NCBI RefSeq assembly: GCF_001613795.1
Contig: NZ_LPVZ01000021.1
Coordinates: forward strand, 124,001 to 188,000
Length of the DNA: 64,000 nucleotides
DNA from: Thalassospira sp. MCCC 1A01148
GTDB taxonomy: Bacteria > Pseudomonadota > Alphaproteobacteria > Rhodospirillales > Thalassospiraceae
Direction: 5' to 3'
The notes beneath the pieces were generated by a model. It did no database searches. It had not been told where the DNA came from and saw nothing but the letters and a program-made list of their open reading frames with translations. The translations under genes and the position numbers were made by a program. Numbering within the stretch: position 1 is the first letter of the stretch; every line of letters begins with the position of its first letter. Positions 49,892-58,246 of this stretch are shown one piece after another.

Positions 49892-51615
49892 GGTACAACT
49901 CCTTTGGGCAAACGACGCGCGGCAAGCTGAAAACAGCTCATCAGCGCGATCACCACCAGCACGACCAGAACCGCCACGGCCGAAGCCAGAACGGTGTCGC
50001 CACTGTCATCAAGATTGAAAATCAGAACGCCCAACGTCTCGTTCCCGGCCGACCACAAAAGGGCCGAAACGGTCAGTTCGTTAAAGGCGGTCAGGAAGAC
50101 CAAAAGCGCACCGGCCGCAGCCGAAGGGGCAGCAAGTGGCAACAGAATATCGCGCAAGCGTCGCGACAGCCCTGCCCCACAGGCCTGGGCGGCTTCTTCA
50201 AGGGCCGGGTCAAGCTGGGTAAAGCTGTTCATCACCGGACGCAGTGCAATCACCAGAAAACGCGCCAAGTACGCGACAAAAATGATCGCAAGCGTGCCAT
50301 ACAAACTGACATCAATCAGCGGAATGCGGATAAACAACAAGATGCAGGCAATCGCCAAAACCACGCCCGGAAGCGCATAGGGCACCTCGACCAGAAGATT
50401 GATCAGCTTGGTCAGGTTCGAAGGCCTGCGCACCATCACATAGGCCAGCGGCAGGCACATCAGAACAAGCGTCACCGCCGCCCCCACGGACAGAACAAAA
50501 CTGTTCTGGAACGCGCGGATGGTCGATGGCTGCACAAACATGACTTCGTGGAACGCCTCGAACGTCGCATTCGCAAAAGTCAGCTTGACGCCAAAGGCCG
50601 GAACCAGTGCGGTGGTAAAGAGTGCTAGAAGCGGAATGACCAGAATGGCAACCAACACCGCCCAAAGGACCATTTCAACCAAGCCGCGACGCGCGCCGAG
50701 TTTCACATCAAGCGGCCGCCCGACCATCCCCATCAGGCGATAGTCACGTTTGGACAGCAATCGGTGATGCAAGGCCACGCCACAAATCGCAATCGCGCCG
50801 ATCAACATGGCAAGAACGGAAACCTCGCCCAGAACCGACGGGCCAAACCCGGCAAGCTTTTGATAAATCAAGGTTGGCAGCGTCTGGTAGCCTGCCGGAA
50901 TGCCCAGCATCGCGGGAATACCGAAATTGCCAAGGGCGGTCACAAACGCCATGGCGGTGCCGGCAATCAGGCCCGGACTGGTCAGCGGCAAAATGATCTG
51001 CCACCACAAACGCCCGCCGCGTGCGCCCGCCAGACGTGCGGCTTCGATCTGTTCGCGGGGCAACATGCGCAGGTTTGCCCGCAATGTCAGAAACACGATG
51101 GAGGCATGCTGGATCCCCAGCAAAAGGGCGATGCCCTCAGCCGAATAAAGCGGTTGGGGCGATCCCAGCGGTGGGGCCATACCAATGGCGTTTAACAGCG
51201 CGCTGCTGGGTCCGGTCAGTTGCACCCAGCTGAGCGCCGTAATCTGTGGCGGGATCATCATCGGGATCATGAAACAGAACACCAATGCCGCCTTGGCGCG
51301 GATATCGGTGAGCGCCACCAGAAAGGCAAACGCCCCACCAATCAGAAGGGAAATAATCGTTCCCAGACCGGCGGTATAAAGGCTGTTTGCCGTGGCCCGC
51401 CAGGTTGATGAATTGCCCAGCACATCACGAAAATAATCAAACGAAGGCACGCCACCGACCATCACACCTTCAAACCCAAGGCGCAGGATCGGCAAAATCG
51501 AAATAATAAATACCGGCACCACCAACCAAATCAGCAACCGGTCCGAAGACCGGTTGCCATTTGGTTTGGCGATTATGCCAGGCAGAACGCCGCGAAGGCG
51601 ACCTGTAGCCTGCAT
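49879..51615 (-). CDS. ABC importer permease, two fused domains (FbpB/AfuB-like)
   Basis: A 578-residue inner-membrane permease with two BPD_transp_1 domains in one chain (about residues 60-280 and 340-560), about twelve helices in all. EAARLAGARGGRLWWQIILPL in the first half and EEAAQACGAGLSRRLRDILLPL in the second (each cited in part: EAARLAGARGG, EEAAQACGAGLSRR) are the EAA loops that contact the ATPase. The layout equals iron, 2-aminoethylphosphonate and hexose-phosphate (AfuB) permeases. Confidence 0.88.
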   Translation of the reverse strand: MQATGRLRGVLPGIIAKPNGNRSSDRLLIWLVVPVFIISILPILRLGFEGVMVGGVPSFDYFRDVLGNSSTWRATANSLYTAGLGTIISLLIGGAFAFLVALTDIRAKAALVFCFMIPMMIPPQITALSWVQLTGPSSALLNAIGMAPPLGSPQPLYSAEGIALLLGIQHASIVFLTLRANLRMLPREQIEAARLAGARGGRLWWQIILPLTSPGLIAGTAMAFVTALGNFGIPAMLGIPAGYQTLPTLIYQKLAGFGPSVLGEVSVLAMLIGAIAICGVALHHRLLSKRDYRLMGMVGRPLDVKLGARRGLVEMVLWAVLVAILVIPLLALFTTALVPAFGVKLTFANATFEAFHEVMFVQPSTIRAFQNSFVLSVGAAVTLVLMCLPLAYVMVRRPSNLTKLINLLVEVPYALPGVVLAIACILLFIRIPLIDVSLYGTLAIIFVAYLARFLVIALRPVMNSFTQLDPALEEAAQACGAGLSRRLRDILLPLAAPSAAAGALLVFLTAFNELTVSALLWSAGNETLGVLIFNLDDSGDTVLASAVAVLVVLVVIALMSCFQLAARRLPKGVVPWQT

Positions 51616-52592
51616 TATTCAGCCCCGAAGATGTCTGCGAATTTCTGTTTGTTGGCTTCGGCCTGTTCCAGCGCGATGGCCGGATTGAAGTCCATCAACT
51701 TGATCTCGCTGCGTGCCGGGAAACCGGCCGGAAGCGCCATGTCGTTACGCGCCGGGATGTAACCCATATCAAGCACCAGTTCCTGACCCTGTTCGGACAG
51801 AAGGAAGTCAACGAACTTGTGCGCGGCATCAACGTTCTTGGCGTCTTTCATGATCGCGACCGGCTCGGTCACATAGGTCACACCTTCAGACGGGAAGACG
51901 AAATCAACCGGTGATCCATCAGCCTTGCCACGGATGGCAAGGAAGTCGACAACCACACCATATGGCTTTTCGCCTGATGCAACCGCCTTGAAAGTACCGC
52001 CATTGCCGCCCTTGGCGCGTGCTTCGTTGGCTTTCAGTGCCTGATAGTAATCCCAGCCAAGATCCTTGTTCTCGGTCAGGGTGGACAGGTGAATAAGGGC
52101 CGCACCGGAATAAAGCGGGCTTGGCATTGCGATCTGGTTTTTAACAGCCGGATCAACAAGGTCTTTCCAGGATTTCGGGGCTTTGACGCCAGTGTTGTAA
52201 ACGATGCCGCTGGTGATCAGCTTGGTCGAATAGTAATAGCCGTCACCGTCATAAAGACCGTCTTCATAGGCACTTGCTTCATCGGATTTATAGGCCTGAA
52301 GCTGACCTTCCTGCTTGAGACCTTCAAGCGTCACGGTATCAGCAATCAGAAGAACATCCGGGCGCGGGTCGCCAGCAGCGATTTCCGCACGCAGTTTCGC
52401 CATCAGTTTGGTGGTGCCGTCACGGACCCACTCAACTTCAATTTCCGGGTTGGCAGCCATAAAGGCATCAACAGTGGTCTGGGCATCCTTGTTCGGCTGG
52501 CTGGTATAAAGAACCAGTTTTTCAGCAGCCTGACCCACAACCGGCAGCATCATCGCAGCAGTTGCTACAGCAGCAAGAAGAACGTTACGCAT
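51615..52592 (-). CDS. ABC substrate-binding protein (Fe/AEP/AfuA class)
   Basis: A 325-residue periplasmic protein from ATG 52592, with AAGGGA at proper distance; the upstream ATG 52601 is too close to it. Signal peptide: NVLLAAVATAAMMLPVVGQA. The fold is the cluster D type: LVLYTSQPNKDAQTTVDAF, WVRDGTTKLMAKLRAE, GDPRPDVLLIADT, SPLYSGAALIHLS. The iron-binding tyrosine pair of FbpA is not obvious, supporting an organic phosphate or phosphonate ligand. First gene of the operon. Confidence 0.85.
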   Translation of the reverse strand: MRNVLLAAVATAAMMLPVVGQAAEKLVLYTSQPNKDAQTTVDAFMAANPEIEVEWVRDGTTKLMAKLRAEIAAGDPRPDVLLIADTVTLEGLKQEGQLQAYKSDEASAYEDGLYDGDGYYYSTKLITSGIVYNTGVKAPKSWKDLVDPAVKNQIAMPSPLYSGAALIHLSTLTENKDLGWDYYQALKANEARAKGGNGGTFKAVASGEKPYGVVVDFLAIRGKADGSPVDFVFPSEGVTYVTEPVAIMKDAKNVDAAHKFVDFLLSEQGQELVLDMGYIPARNDMALPAGFPARSEIKLMDFNPAIALEQAEANKQKFADIFGAE

Positions 52593-52620
52593 GATCGGCA
52601 TCCCTTGGTCGAAAAGAAGG

Positions 52621-52632
52621 TTTCGTTCGAAA
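52621..52632. promoter_or_regulatory. Palindrome TTTCG-N2-CGAAA, candidate DeoR operator 1
   Basis: TTTCGTTCGAAA, 29 bp upstream of the importer operon. It is the exact reverse complement of the second copy at 52771. Extra TTTCGA half sites follow at about 52635 and 52659. Such TTTCG/CGAAA palindromes fit DeoR-family operators. Confidence 0.6.
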
Positions 52633-52770
52633 ATGTTTCGACCCGGAAGCTATCGGGATTTCGATTTCAGTTGTGTGACAACACCAAGAATTAAATGTTT
52701 CAACAGGAAAACCGGGCTATGCAGCGGTATTTCGGCCTGTCTATACTAAGATCACAAGCGAAATTACAAC

Positions 52771-52782
52771 TTTCGAACGAAA
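52771..52782. promoter_or_regulatory. Palindrome TTTCG-N2-CGAAA, candidate DeoR operator 2
   Basis: TTTCGAACGAAA, 9 bp before the proposed GTG start of the divergent DeoR gene. Its location argues that the coding region begins after it, and that the regulator controls itself as well as the importer operon. Confidence 0.6.
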
Positions 52783-52790
52783 GAAAAGCC

Positions 52791-53573
52791 GTGACTAAAA
52801 CGCCTGATGCAGTACCCCTTGATCGCCGACGCGACCGCATCGTCGCCCTTGTCAAATCGACCGGCTTCATGGCGGTAGAGGAACTGGCACGCCGCTTTAA
52901 CGTATCGGTCCAGACCATCCGCACCGATTTGCGTGACCTGCATGAACAGGGGCGCGTGTTTCGCCGTCATGGTCTGGCGGGCCCGGCACCCGATCCGGAT
53001 AACTCGGCCTATGAAAAACGCGAGGACTGGAACCGCACAGGCAAGATGGCGATTGCCGCCAAGGTTGCCGATCTGATCCCGGAGGGCTGCACGATCGCCA
53101 TTGGCACCGGCACCACTGCCGAACTCGCCGCCCAGCATCTGGCATCGCATCGCAACTTAACGGTTCTCACAAACAATCTTCATGTGGTGATGGCGCTGCA
53201 AAACGCGCCCAATGTCACGCTTCGCCTTGCCGGTGGCACGGTCCGTACGCGTGATTTGGATATCATAGGCGCCGATAGCGCGGATTTTTTCGGCAGCATG
53301 CGCGCCGATTTCGGGATTGTCAGTGTCGGTGGCATGAGCGACGAAGGGGATTTGCTGGACTTCAACATGGATGAAGTCCGCGCAAGGCGTGCACTGGTAT
53401 CGTGCTGCGATCACCCGATCCTGATGATCGACGAAAAGAAAGTCGGCCGCAAAGCACTCTGCCGCGACGGCCACGCCAGCGATTTCCAGACTGTGTTGCT
53501 CAACACCGCCCCAAGCGACGCCCTGCAACGTGCCTTGGTCAAGGCACGCAGTCAGATTGTTGTTGTTAGCTAA
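52791..53573 (+). CDS. DeoR/GlpR family transcriptional regulator
   Basis: A 260-residue regulator from GTG 52791 (usual length of the family); ATG 52695 would add 32 residues with no family match and cover the second palindrome. The DeoR HTH is RIVALVKSTGFMAVEELARRFNVSVQTIRTDL (cited in part: FNVSVQTIRTDL), and the sugar-phosphate sensor domain follows (CTIAIGTGTTAELAAQHL, RLAGGTVRTRDLDIIG). Divergent from the importer operon. DeoR proteins usually respond to phosphorylated sugars, fitting an organophosphate cassette. Confidence 0.87.
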   Translation: MTKTPDAVPLDRRRDRIVALVKSTGFMAVEELARRFNVSVQTIRTDLRDLHEQGRVFRRHGLAGPAPDPDNSAYEKREDWNRTGKMAIAAKVADLIPEGCTIAIGTGTTAELAAQHLASHRNLTVLTNNLHVVMALQNAPNVTLRLAGGTVRTRDLDIIGADSADFFGSMRADFGIVSVGGMSDEGDLLDFNMDEVRARRALVSCCDHPILMIDEKKVGRKALCRDGHASDFQTVLLNTAPSDALQRALVKARSQIVVVS

Positions 53574-53615
53574 AAGATCAATTGAGTTGTCGTGCTCGGC
53601 ATTCCATAGGGAGAA

Positions 53616-54452
53616 CTATGGTTCCCCGTGGACAACACTCAAAATTGGCTTTCCGTAATCAGCACCCCAAGTAACATCCGCGAACTCAACAATCGTCCCC
53701 GGCGGATCGTTATACTCAAGAACTGTATTCAGGTTAAAACGGTCCTGATTGACTACAATCAGCGGTGTTGTATCGAAATTGAAGTAAATGCCCGCACCGA
53801 AATAGGGGCGTAAATTCTCCGCAAGGTGCCAACCGCAATCCTCTGTTGATTTGCAGGGTGCGACATCATCAAGAGACATAGTGAGCATTTCTCCCAAGCC
53901 CAAACGGCGTTTTGTCGCTGTTTCCACCCAAAACATATCGTAGTCCGGGTCTTGGATATACCACTTGCCATCTTGGGTATTGTTTACCTCAAGAAACGTG
54001 TGAGACCCGTTTTGCTCAGAGAACACATGCACCTGACGGGAACGCAAGCCCATTTGATCCAAAATGCCGGTCATCGCATTTGAACGCGATGAGCACAGCA
54101 GACTTATCGGCCCGATCTGTCCGTCATTTGCATCAATCAGCGCCTGAATTACACCACCAGTATCATATGGATGTATGTCCTGCTCGAAGTCATGATCAGC
54201 ACGTATACTATTTGTAAAAACAAAATCACGAACAGCGTCAACCTGCGAGAATTGATCTTGCGGATCAGATGGCGTCAACCTCTCTTGCACTTGCTCGATA
54301 CAACATGGGTCCGTCCGACCTGCCAAATATGCATGTATCTTCGCGGGCCATGACTCTTTGTGAGCAACGTAGCCAACCAATGCCGACGATACCGAGATGG
54401 CAACGAACAACCCCAAGACGACGCCAATATAGACGACCAGTTTCTTACGCAC
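53616..54452 (-). CDS. Membrane-anchored transglutaminase-like protein
   Basis: A 278-residue protein with one N-terminal membrane helix (YIGVVLGLFVAISVSSALVG). The soluble part has the order of a transglutaminase/papain-like triad: Cys in SLLCSSRSNAM, His in GSHTFLEVN and Asp in YIQDPDYDMFW. Extra cysteines (DPCCIEQ, APCKSTEDCGW) may form disulfides if it is periplasmic. Base composition seems more AT-rich than the neighbours, which could mean a different origin. Role unknown. Confidence 0.6.
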   Translation of the reverse strand: MRKKLVVYIGVVLGLFVAISVSSALVGYVAHKESWPAKIHAYLAGRTDPCCIEQVQERLTPSDPQDQFSQVDAVRDFVFTNSIRADHDFEQDIHPYDTGGVIQALIDANDGQIGPISLLCSSRSNAMTGILDQMGLRSRQVHVFSEQNGSHTFLEVNNTQDGKWYIQDPDYDMFWVETATKRRLGLGEMLTMSLDDVAPCKSTEDCGWHLAENLRPYFGAGIYFNFDTTPLIVVNQDRFNLNTVLEYNDPPGTIVEFADVTWGADYGKPILSVVHGEP

Positions 54453-54596
54453 AGAAATTTACCCTAATGCACTTTTGGCTTTAGCTTGCTTGACGATTAA
54501 ACATAAGACGAGAATGAAACACAAGAACAGCCAAACAGGCGTTCGTCGATGTTTTCCAATTTTCTCATCTTACTCAGATAACACTCGCAATCGCAT

Positions 54597-55370
54597 CTAT
54601 GCCAACAATGTCGCTTCTTCGCTGATGGTCAAATCACCTTCGACATGCAGGGTGTGATTCGGCGCTACGGCCTTCCAGCTGTCGCTTTCGGCATCAAGTG
54701 GTTCAGAGACGACAATCACGTGATCATCGCGTTTGCGCCAATAGAGCGATGGCGGCTTGTCGTCGCTGGCATGACGAATAGCGCAGACGCTTTTGCCATT
54801 GGACAGGCAGGCGGTGAAACGGAACGGGGCGGTTGCGCCGCGCTGCTTCATTTCATTTTCGACAACCTCGATCGTGCGGCGGATCGCACGGTGCGGGTCT
54901 TCGCGCAGGCCAAGGGTCAGCATCAGGCAAAAGATCAGCTCGCTATCGGTTGATCCCTGCCGACCTTCGTAAAATTCATCCTCGATCATCATTTCCAAGG
55001 ATCGGCGCACCAGCGGATAATCACCAATCTGGCCGTTATGCATGAAAAGATACGGACCGTTGGCAAACGGGTGGCAGTTCGTACGGCTGGTGTGGGTGCC
55101 AGTCGAGGCGCGAACATGGGCAAAGAAAAGGCCAGACCGGATATGATGGGCAAGCGAACGCAGGTTCGGGTCATTCCAGGCCGGCAGGATTTCGCGATAA
55201 AGCCCCGGTGTCGGGCGTTCGTCATACCAGCCAAGGCCAAAGCCATCGCCATTGGTCGGCGTTTTGGCCTGTTCGGCGTGCAGGCTTTGTTCGACCAGTG
55301 AATGGCGCGGCTCAAAGACCAGCTTTTCCAGATACACCGGATCCCCGATATAGCTTAGCCAACGACACAT
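54597..55370 (-). CDS. Class II glutamine amidotransferase (YafJ/EgtC-like)
   Basis: A 257-residue Ntn-type amidotransferase from ATG 55370, so the chain starts Met-Cys and Cys2 becomes the nucleophile. Marks: MCRWLSYIGDP, GDGFGLGWY, FFAHVRASTGTHTSRTNCHPF, FMHNGQIGDY. Members include YafJ and the ergothioneine-pathway EgtC; there is no ergothioneine gene here, so the partner reaction is unknown. Confidence 0.87.
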   Translation of the reverse strand: MCRWLSYIGDPVYLEKLVFEPRHSLVEQSLHAEQAKTPTNGDGFGLGWYDERPTPGLYREILPAWNDPNLRSLAHHIRSGLFFAHVRASTGTHTSRTNCHPFANGPYLFMHNGQIGDYPLVRRSLEMMIEDEFYEGRQGSTDSELIFCLMLTLGLREDPHRAIRRTIEVVENEMKQRGATAPFRFTACLSNGKSVCAIRHASDDKPPSLYWRKRDDHVIVVSEPLDAESDSWKAVAPNHTLHVEGDLTISEEATLLA

Positions 55371-55575
55371 GATTTGCCCCCACACATTGATTCTGACCGA
55401 TTTTGATCGCGCACATCTAAGCCGGATAATAACAGTATGGTCAATGTGATATTGTGTGTCTCTGTCCTGATTTCAGGGCATGACTGAAAGTCCGGCGCTT
55501 GTTGGCAAAAAGTACAACAAACCTCTTGCCAAGGCGGGTGATTGTCCGTATTTTCCGCGCCACAAAATGAATCGT

Positions 55576-55651
55576 GCTGGTGTAGCTCAGCTGGTAGAGC
55601 GGCGCATTCGTAATGCGTAGGTCGTAGGTTCAAATCCTATCACCAGCACCA
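55576..55651 (+). tRNA. tRNA-Thr (anticodon CGT)
   Basis: A complete 76-nt cloverleaf: acceptor GCTGGTG / CACCAGC, D arm GCTC...GAGC, anticodon stem GCGCA / TGCGT with loop TTCGTAA (anticodon CGT, decoding ACG), T arm GTAGG-TTCAAAT-CCTAT, discriminator A and encoded CCA. The R-body locus begins just beyond its terminator, so this tRNA may have been an integration site. Confidence 0.95.
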
Positions 55652-55662
55652 TTTTGATTTAC

Positions 55663-55695
55663 AAAACCCCGTCGGGTCACCCCCGACGGGGTTTT
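55663..55695 (+). terminator. Terminator after tRNA-Thr
   Basis: Perfect 14-bp stem AAAACCCCGTCGGG / CCCGACGGGGTTTT with a 5-nt loop, 12 bp after the tRNA. Confidence 0.88.
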
Positions 55696-55750
55696 GTGTT
55701 TCTGCGGTCCTGCCCGCGACTTTGCAACCAGCACTTGCTGGCGAAACTTT

Positions 55751-55775
55751 TTCACATCCACCGGTCAGACGCGTC
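55751..55775 (+). promoter_or_regulatory. R-body locus sigma-type promoter P1
   Basis: TTCACA-N15-CGTC, 95 bp before the first gene of the locus. One of six + strand copies with identical spacing. Compares with -35/-10 elements of ECF sigma factors (TGTCACA / CGTC type, from memory of the ECF41 group). Confidence 0.65.
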
Positions 55776-55869
55776 TGTTTGCAAGGAACCGTTATAACTT
55801 CTTGCAGATCAAGGGCGGCACTATGGCGGCCCTTTTATGCGCTGCAAGGCACCATTGGGGAGTGCAGGC

Positions 55870-57453
55870 ATGACCGATAGTGACGCGCCCAAACCAGCAA
55901 AGGCTTCAAGCAAAACCAGTCCACAACCCGGAAACGGGCCAAACTCTGCCGAAGCCGACCCGGCAGAGGCGGAAAAAAACCTGCAGGAGCCAAGCGAAAG
56001 CCCAAGCGAGAACCACGACCCAGGCAGCGCAGAGCAAGCAGCCATGGACATGATGTCCGCCTTGTGCCGTGACTTTGGCCTGCCGGGATTTTCTGCAGCC
56101 CCGACTGCCGGGTCGGGCCAGCAACCGCAGCAACCCCAGCCCATGGAAACAGCGTTTCAGATCATTCAGCGCTATCTGCTTGATGGCGATACGCCCACTG
56201 CGCCCAGCACATCAACGTCCAATCCATCAACTGAGGCCCCTGCCGAAGAATTCGGCGGGTTCGATGGCGGTTATCAATCAGATGAATTTGCACAAGATGG
56301 CGCGTCGCACAATTCGGCGACCCCCAACGCCCCCCGAACGGGCAATGCGCATTGGGCGATCAGCACAACCCATGCCGATGGCAGCACAACCGACATGAGC
56401 GGCCCCGTCATCCATGATGACATGTTTCGGACGGCCATGCCGTCATTGCAAGGCACAGCAGAAAACGAAACCGACACCCCGGATTGGTCGATAAGCATGG
56501 CGCAGGGGCATCCGATGTCGCCAACCAAGACGAGCGCACATACAGCGATCTCCGCCAAAATGCTGGCGCCCAAAGTGCCGAACGCGCTGCGCAAATGGTC
56601 ACTGCATGTCGGCACAACGCCAGATGCAAGGTCCGCATTGTCGGTCACGGCGCCGAACGCAGTTCCGTCGCAATTGCGCGCGCTTCTGTTTGATACGGCA
56701 GGTTCGGACAGCCCCCCATCCCAGATTTCGGAAGTTCCGATTTATAGCGGCGAACCACATGCGCTTCATCTCGAACAGACTGTCGGAACCGCTGGCAGCG
56801 AAGCAACGCCTGATCTGGCATCGATCCGGCTGATCTTTGCCAATCATGCGCCGATACCCGTACAGCTTGAATATGTTGGCAGCCTGCCCAGCCCCATCGT
56901 CGCGGGCAGTGTTGTGATCGAACCGAATGTCAGCATTCCCTTCTGGGCTCAGATCACGCCACCAAGCGACGGCGACAAGGGGGCTGGCCTGATTGTTCTG
57001 GTCCGCTATGAGTCCGAAATCAGCTTTGATGTCACCGCACAGTTAATGACCAAAGCCCGAACCAGCACCCCGACGGCAATCCTGACCTGCAATGCCCAAA
57101 GCGATCATTCGGCCTGCCGGGCTGCAAGCATGATTGCCGATAGTCGAGGACGGCTTGAAACCAGCCTGACCGGCCTGCCAGATGATCCTGATGTCGCAGA
57201 TCTTGAAAAGTACGGCTTCATTCCGCCGGCCTTCATGCTCGACACTGCAAAGACGGCATCAACAGTCACCAGCGCAGAAACACAATCGGATGCATCCGGC
57301 ATTAACGAACCCGCATCGAAATCGACCGATGATGGTGACGCGAACAGCACAACCACCCCCGCCAGGCAATCGACGGCCAAGCCGTCCACCCGCGCGACCA
57401 AAAGCAAAGGCAGCAATACGGGGCGCGCTGGCAGCAGCAAGGGAGGCAGCTGA
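55870..57453 (+). CDS. R-body locus protein 1, unknown, low-complexity
   Basis: A 527-residue protein from ATG 55870 (GGGGAG 8 nt upstream; an upstream ATG at 55837 has none). Three parts: a Ser/Pro/Glu-rich N-terminus (first 100 residues or so) with a short hydrophobic core (DMMSALCRDFGLPGFSA), a long disordered centre, a globular-looking region about residues 290-400 (VQLEYVGSLPSPIVAGSV, LIVLVRYESEISFDVTAQL, beta-rich), then a basic Ser/Thr/Lys/Gly tail. No known family. Its stop overlaps the next start (TGATG), and it lies behind promoter P1, so it is taken as part of the R-body system. Confidence 0.65.
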   Translation: MTDSDAPKPAKASSKTSPQPGNGPNSAEADPAEAEKNLQEPSESPSENHDPGSAEQAAMDMMSALCRDFGLPGFSAAPTAGSGQQPQQPQPMETAFQIIQRYLLDGDTPTAPSTSTSNPSTEAPAEEFGGFDGGYQSDEFAQDGASHNSATPNAPRTGNAHWAISTTHADGSTTDMSGPVIHDDMFRTAMPSLQGTAENETDTPDWSISMAQGHPMSPTKTSAHTAISAKMLAPKVPNALRKWSLHVGTTPDARSALSVTAPNAVPSQLRALLFDTAGSDSPPSQISEVPIYSGEPHALHLEQTVGTAGSEATPDLASIRLIFANHAPIPVQLEYVGSLPSPIVAGSVVIEPNVSIPFWAQITPPSDGDKGAGLIVLVRYESEISFDVTAQLMTKARTSTPTAILTCNAQSDHSACRAASMIADSRGRLETSLTGLPDDPDVADLEKYGFIPPAFMLDTAKTASTVTSAETQSDASGINEPASKSTDDGDANSTTTPARQSTAKPSTRATKSKGSNTGRAGSSKGGS

Positions 57454-58004
57454 TGACCGGACAGGCACAAAACGATATTGCCACGGCAAGCGGGCGCAAG
57501 GATGCCGTCAGGAAAGCCTTTAATCAGGAATATATGGCAACCCAGCAAGCCATGTCCCAGGCGGCCGAACGGGCCCGCGCACAGGTTCTTGAACAAAAGC
57601 AGACAATTGCCAGTCACGCGGAAAACGTGAAATCGGGCACCCAGCCCCCACAGGGACCAATCGGCCAGCAGGGTTCCGGGCAAACAGCATCGCCGCCCCC
57701 AGCCAGCACGCGACAGGGCGTTCAACAGGGCGCGCCGCAACAGGCCCAACAGCCCGCACAACAGGGTGCACCACAGATGGCGTCTGATCCGAATGCACAT
57801 GACGGTCAACAAATCATGTTCGAGATCGCAAACGAGATCCGCAACATTATCGCCCACGAAATCGATCTGCGTATGCAGGCCTTGTATGAGAAGGTGGAGA
57901 CCGCCCTTGCTGAAGCGTTTCCGCCACAAGCCCCGGATCACGAACAAAAACCCGGAAAATCCGGCTCCGGGCGTCAAAAGCCTGCGTCGGACAAAAAGAC
58001 ATAG
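57453..58004 (+). CDS. R-body locus protein 2, Gln/Pro-rich with helical ends
   Basis: A 183-residue protein translationally coupled to the previous gene (1-bp overlap). The N-terminal 55 residues look like a charged helix or coiled coil (AERARAQVLEQKQTIAS), the middle is a Gln/Pro/Gly/Ala-rich linker (QGAPQQAQQPAQQGAPQ), and residues about 115-160 form a second helix (IANEIRNIIAHEIDLRMQAL). A basic tail ends the chain. No family recognised. A scaffold or regulator of R-body assembly is a guess. Confidence 0.6.
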   Translation: MTGQAQNDIATASGRKDAVRKAFNQEYMATQQAMSQAAERARAQVLEQKQTIASHAENVKSGTQPPQGPIGQQGSGQTASPPPASTRQGVQQGAPQQAQQPAQQGAPQMASDPNAHDGQQIMFEIANEIRNIIAHEIDLRMQALYEKVETALAEAFPPQAPDHEQKPGKSGSGRQKPASDKKT

Positions 58005-58159
58005 GAACGGAACGGTCAACGTTCCTGACCAGCACCACCAAAGATAATAACAAGCGCGTCAACGCGCGATACCGCGTCCCGATATGTCTGAAAGCCCGCG
58101 TTGCGACGGCTGTGCCGTTGCGCACATAACCACAACCATAGGATGTATTAAAAATATTT

Positions 58160-58184
58160 TTCACATTTTAGTTGCGGTCGCGTC
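58160..58184 (+). promoter_or_regulatory. R-body locus sigma-type promoter P2 (sigma gene)
   Basis: TTCACA-N15-CGTC in the AT-rich gap before the sigma factor gene, 63 bp from its GTG. Indicates autoregulation. Confidence 0.65.
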
Positions 58185-58246
58185 ATAATGATTACCGCAA
58201 ATCCTAATCACCTATGGTTGCAGTCAATCAACCGGAGGGGTCCATA

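Noticed and set aside
57690..57780. CAG/CAA-rich stretch in the gene at 57453 as a DNA repeat or CRISPR-like array
   Set aside because: It is codon bias of a Gln/Pro/Ala linker with irregular units and no spacers.
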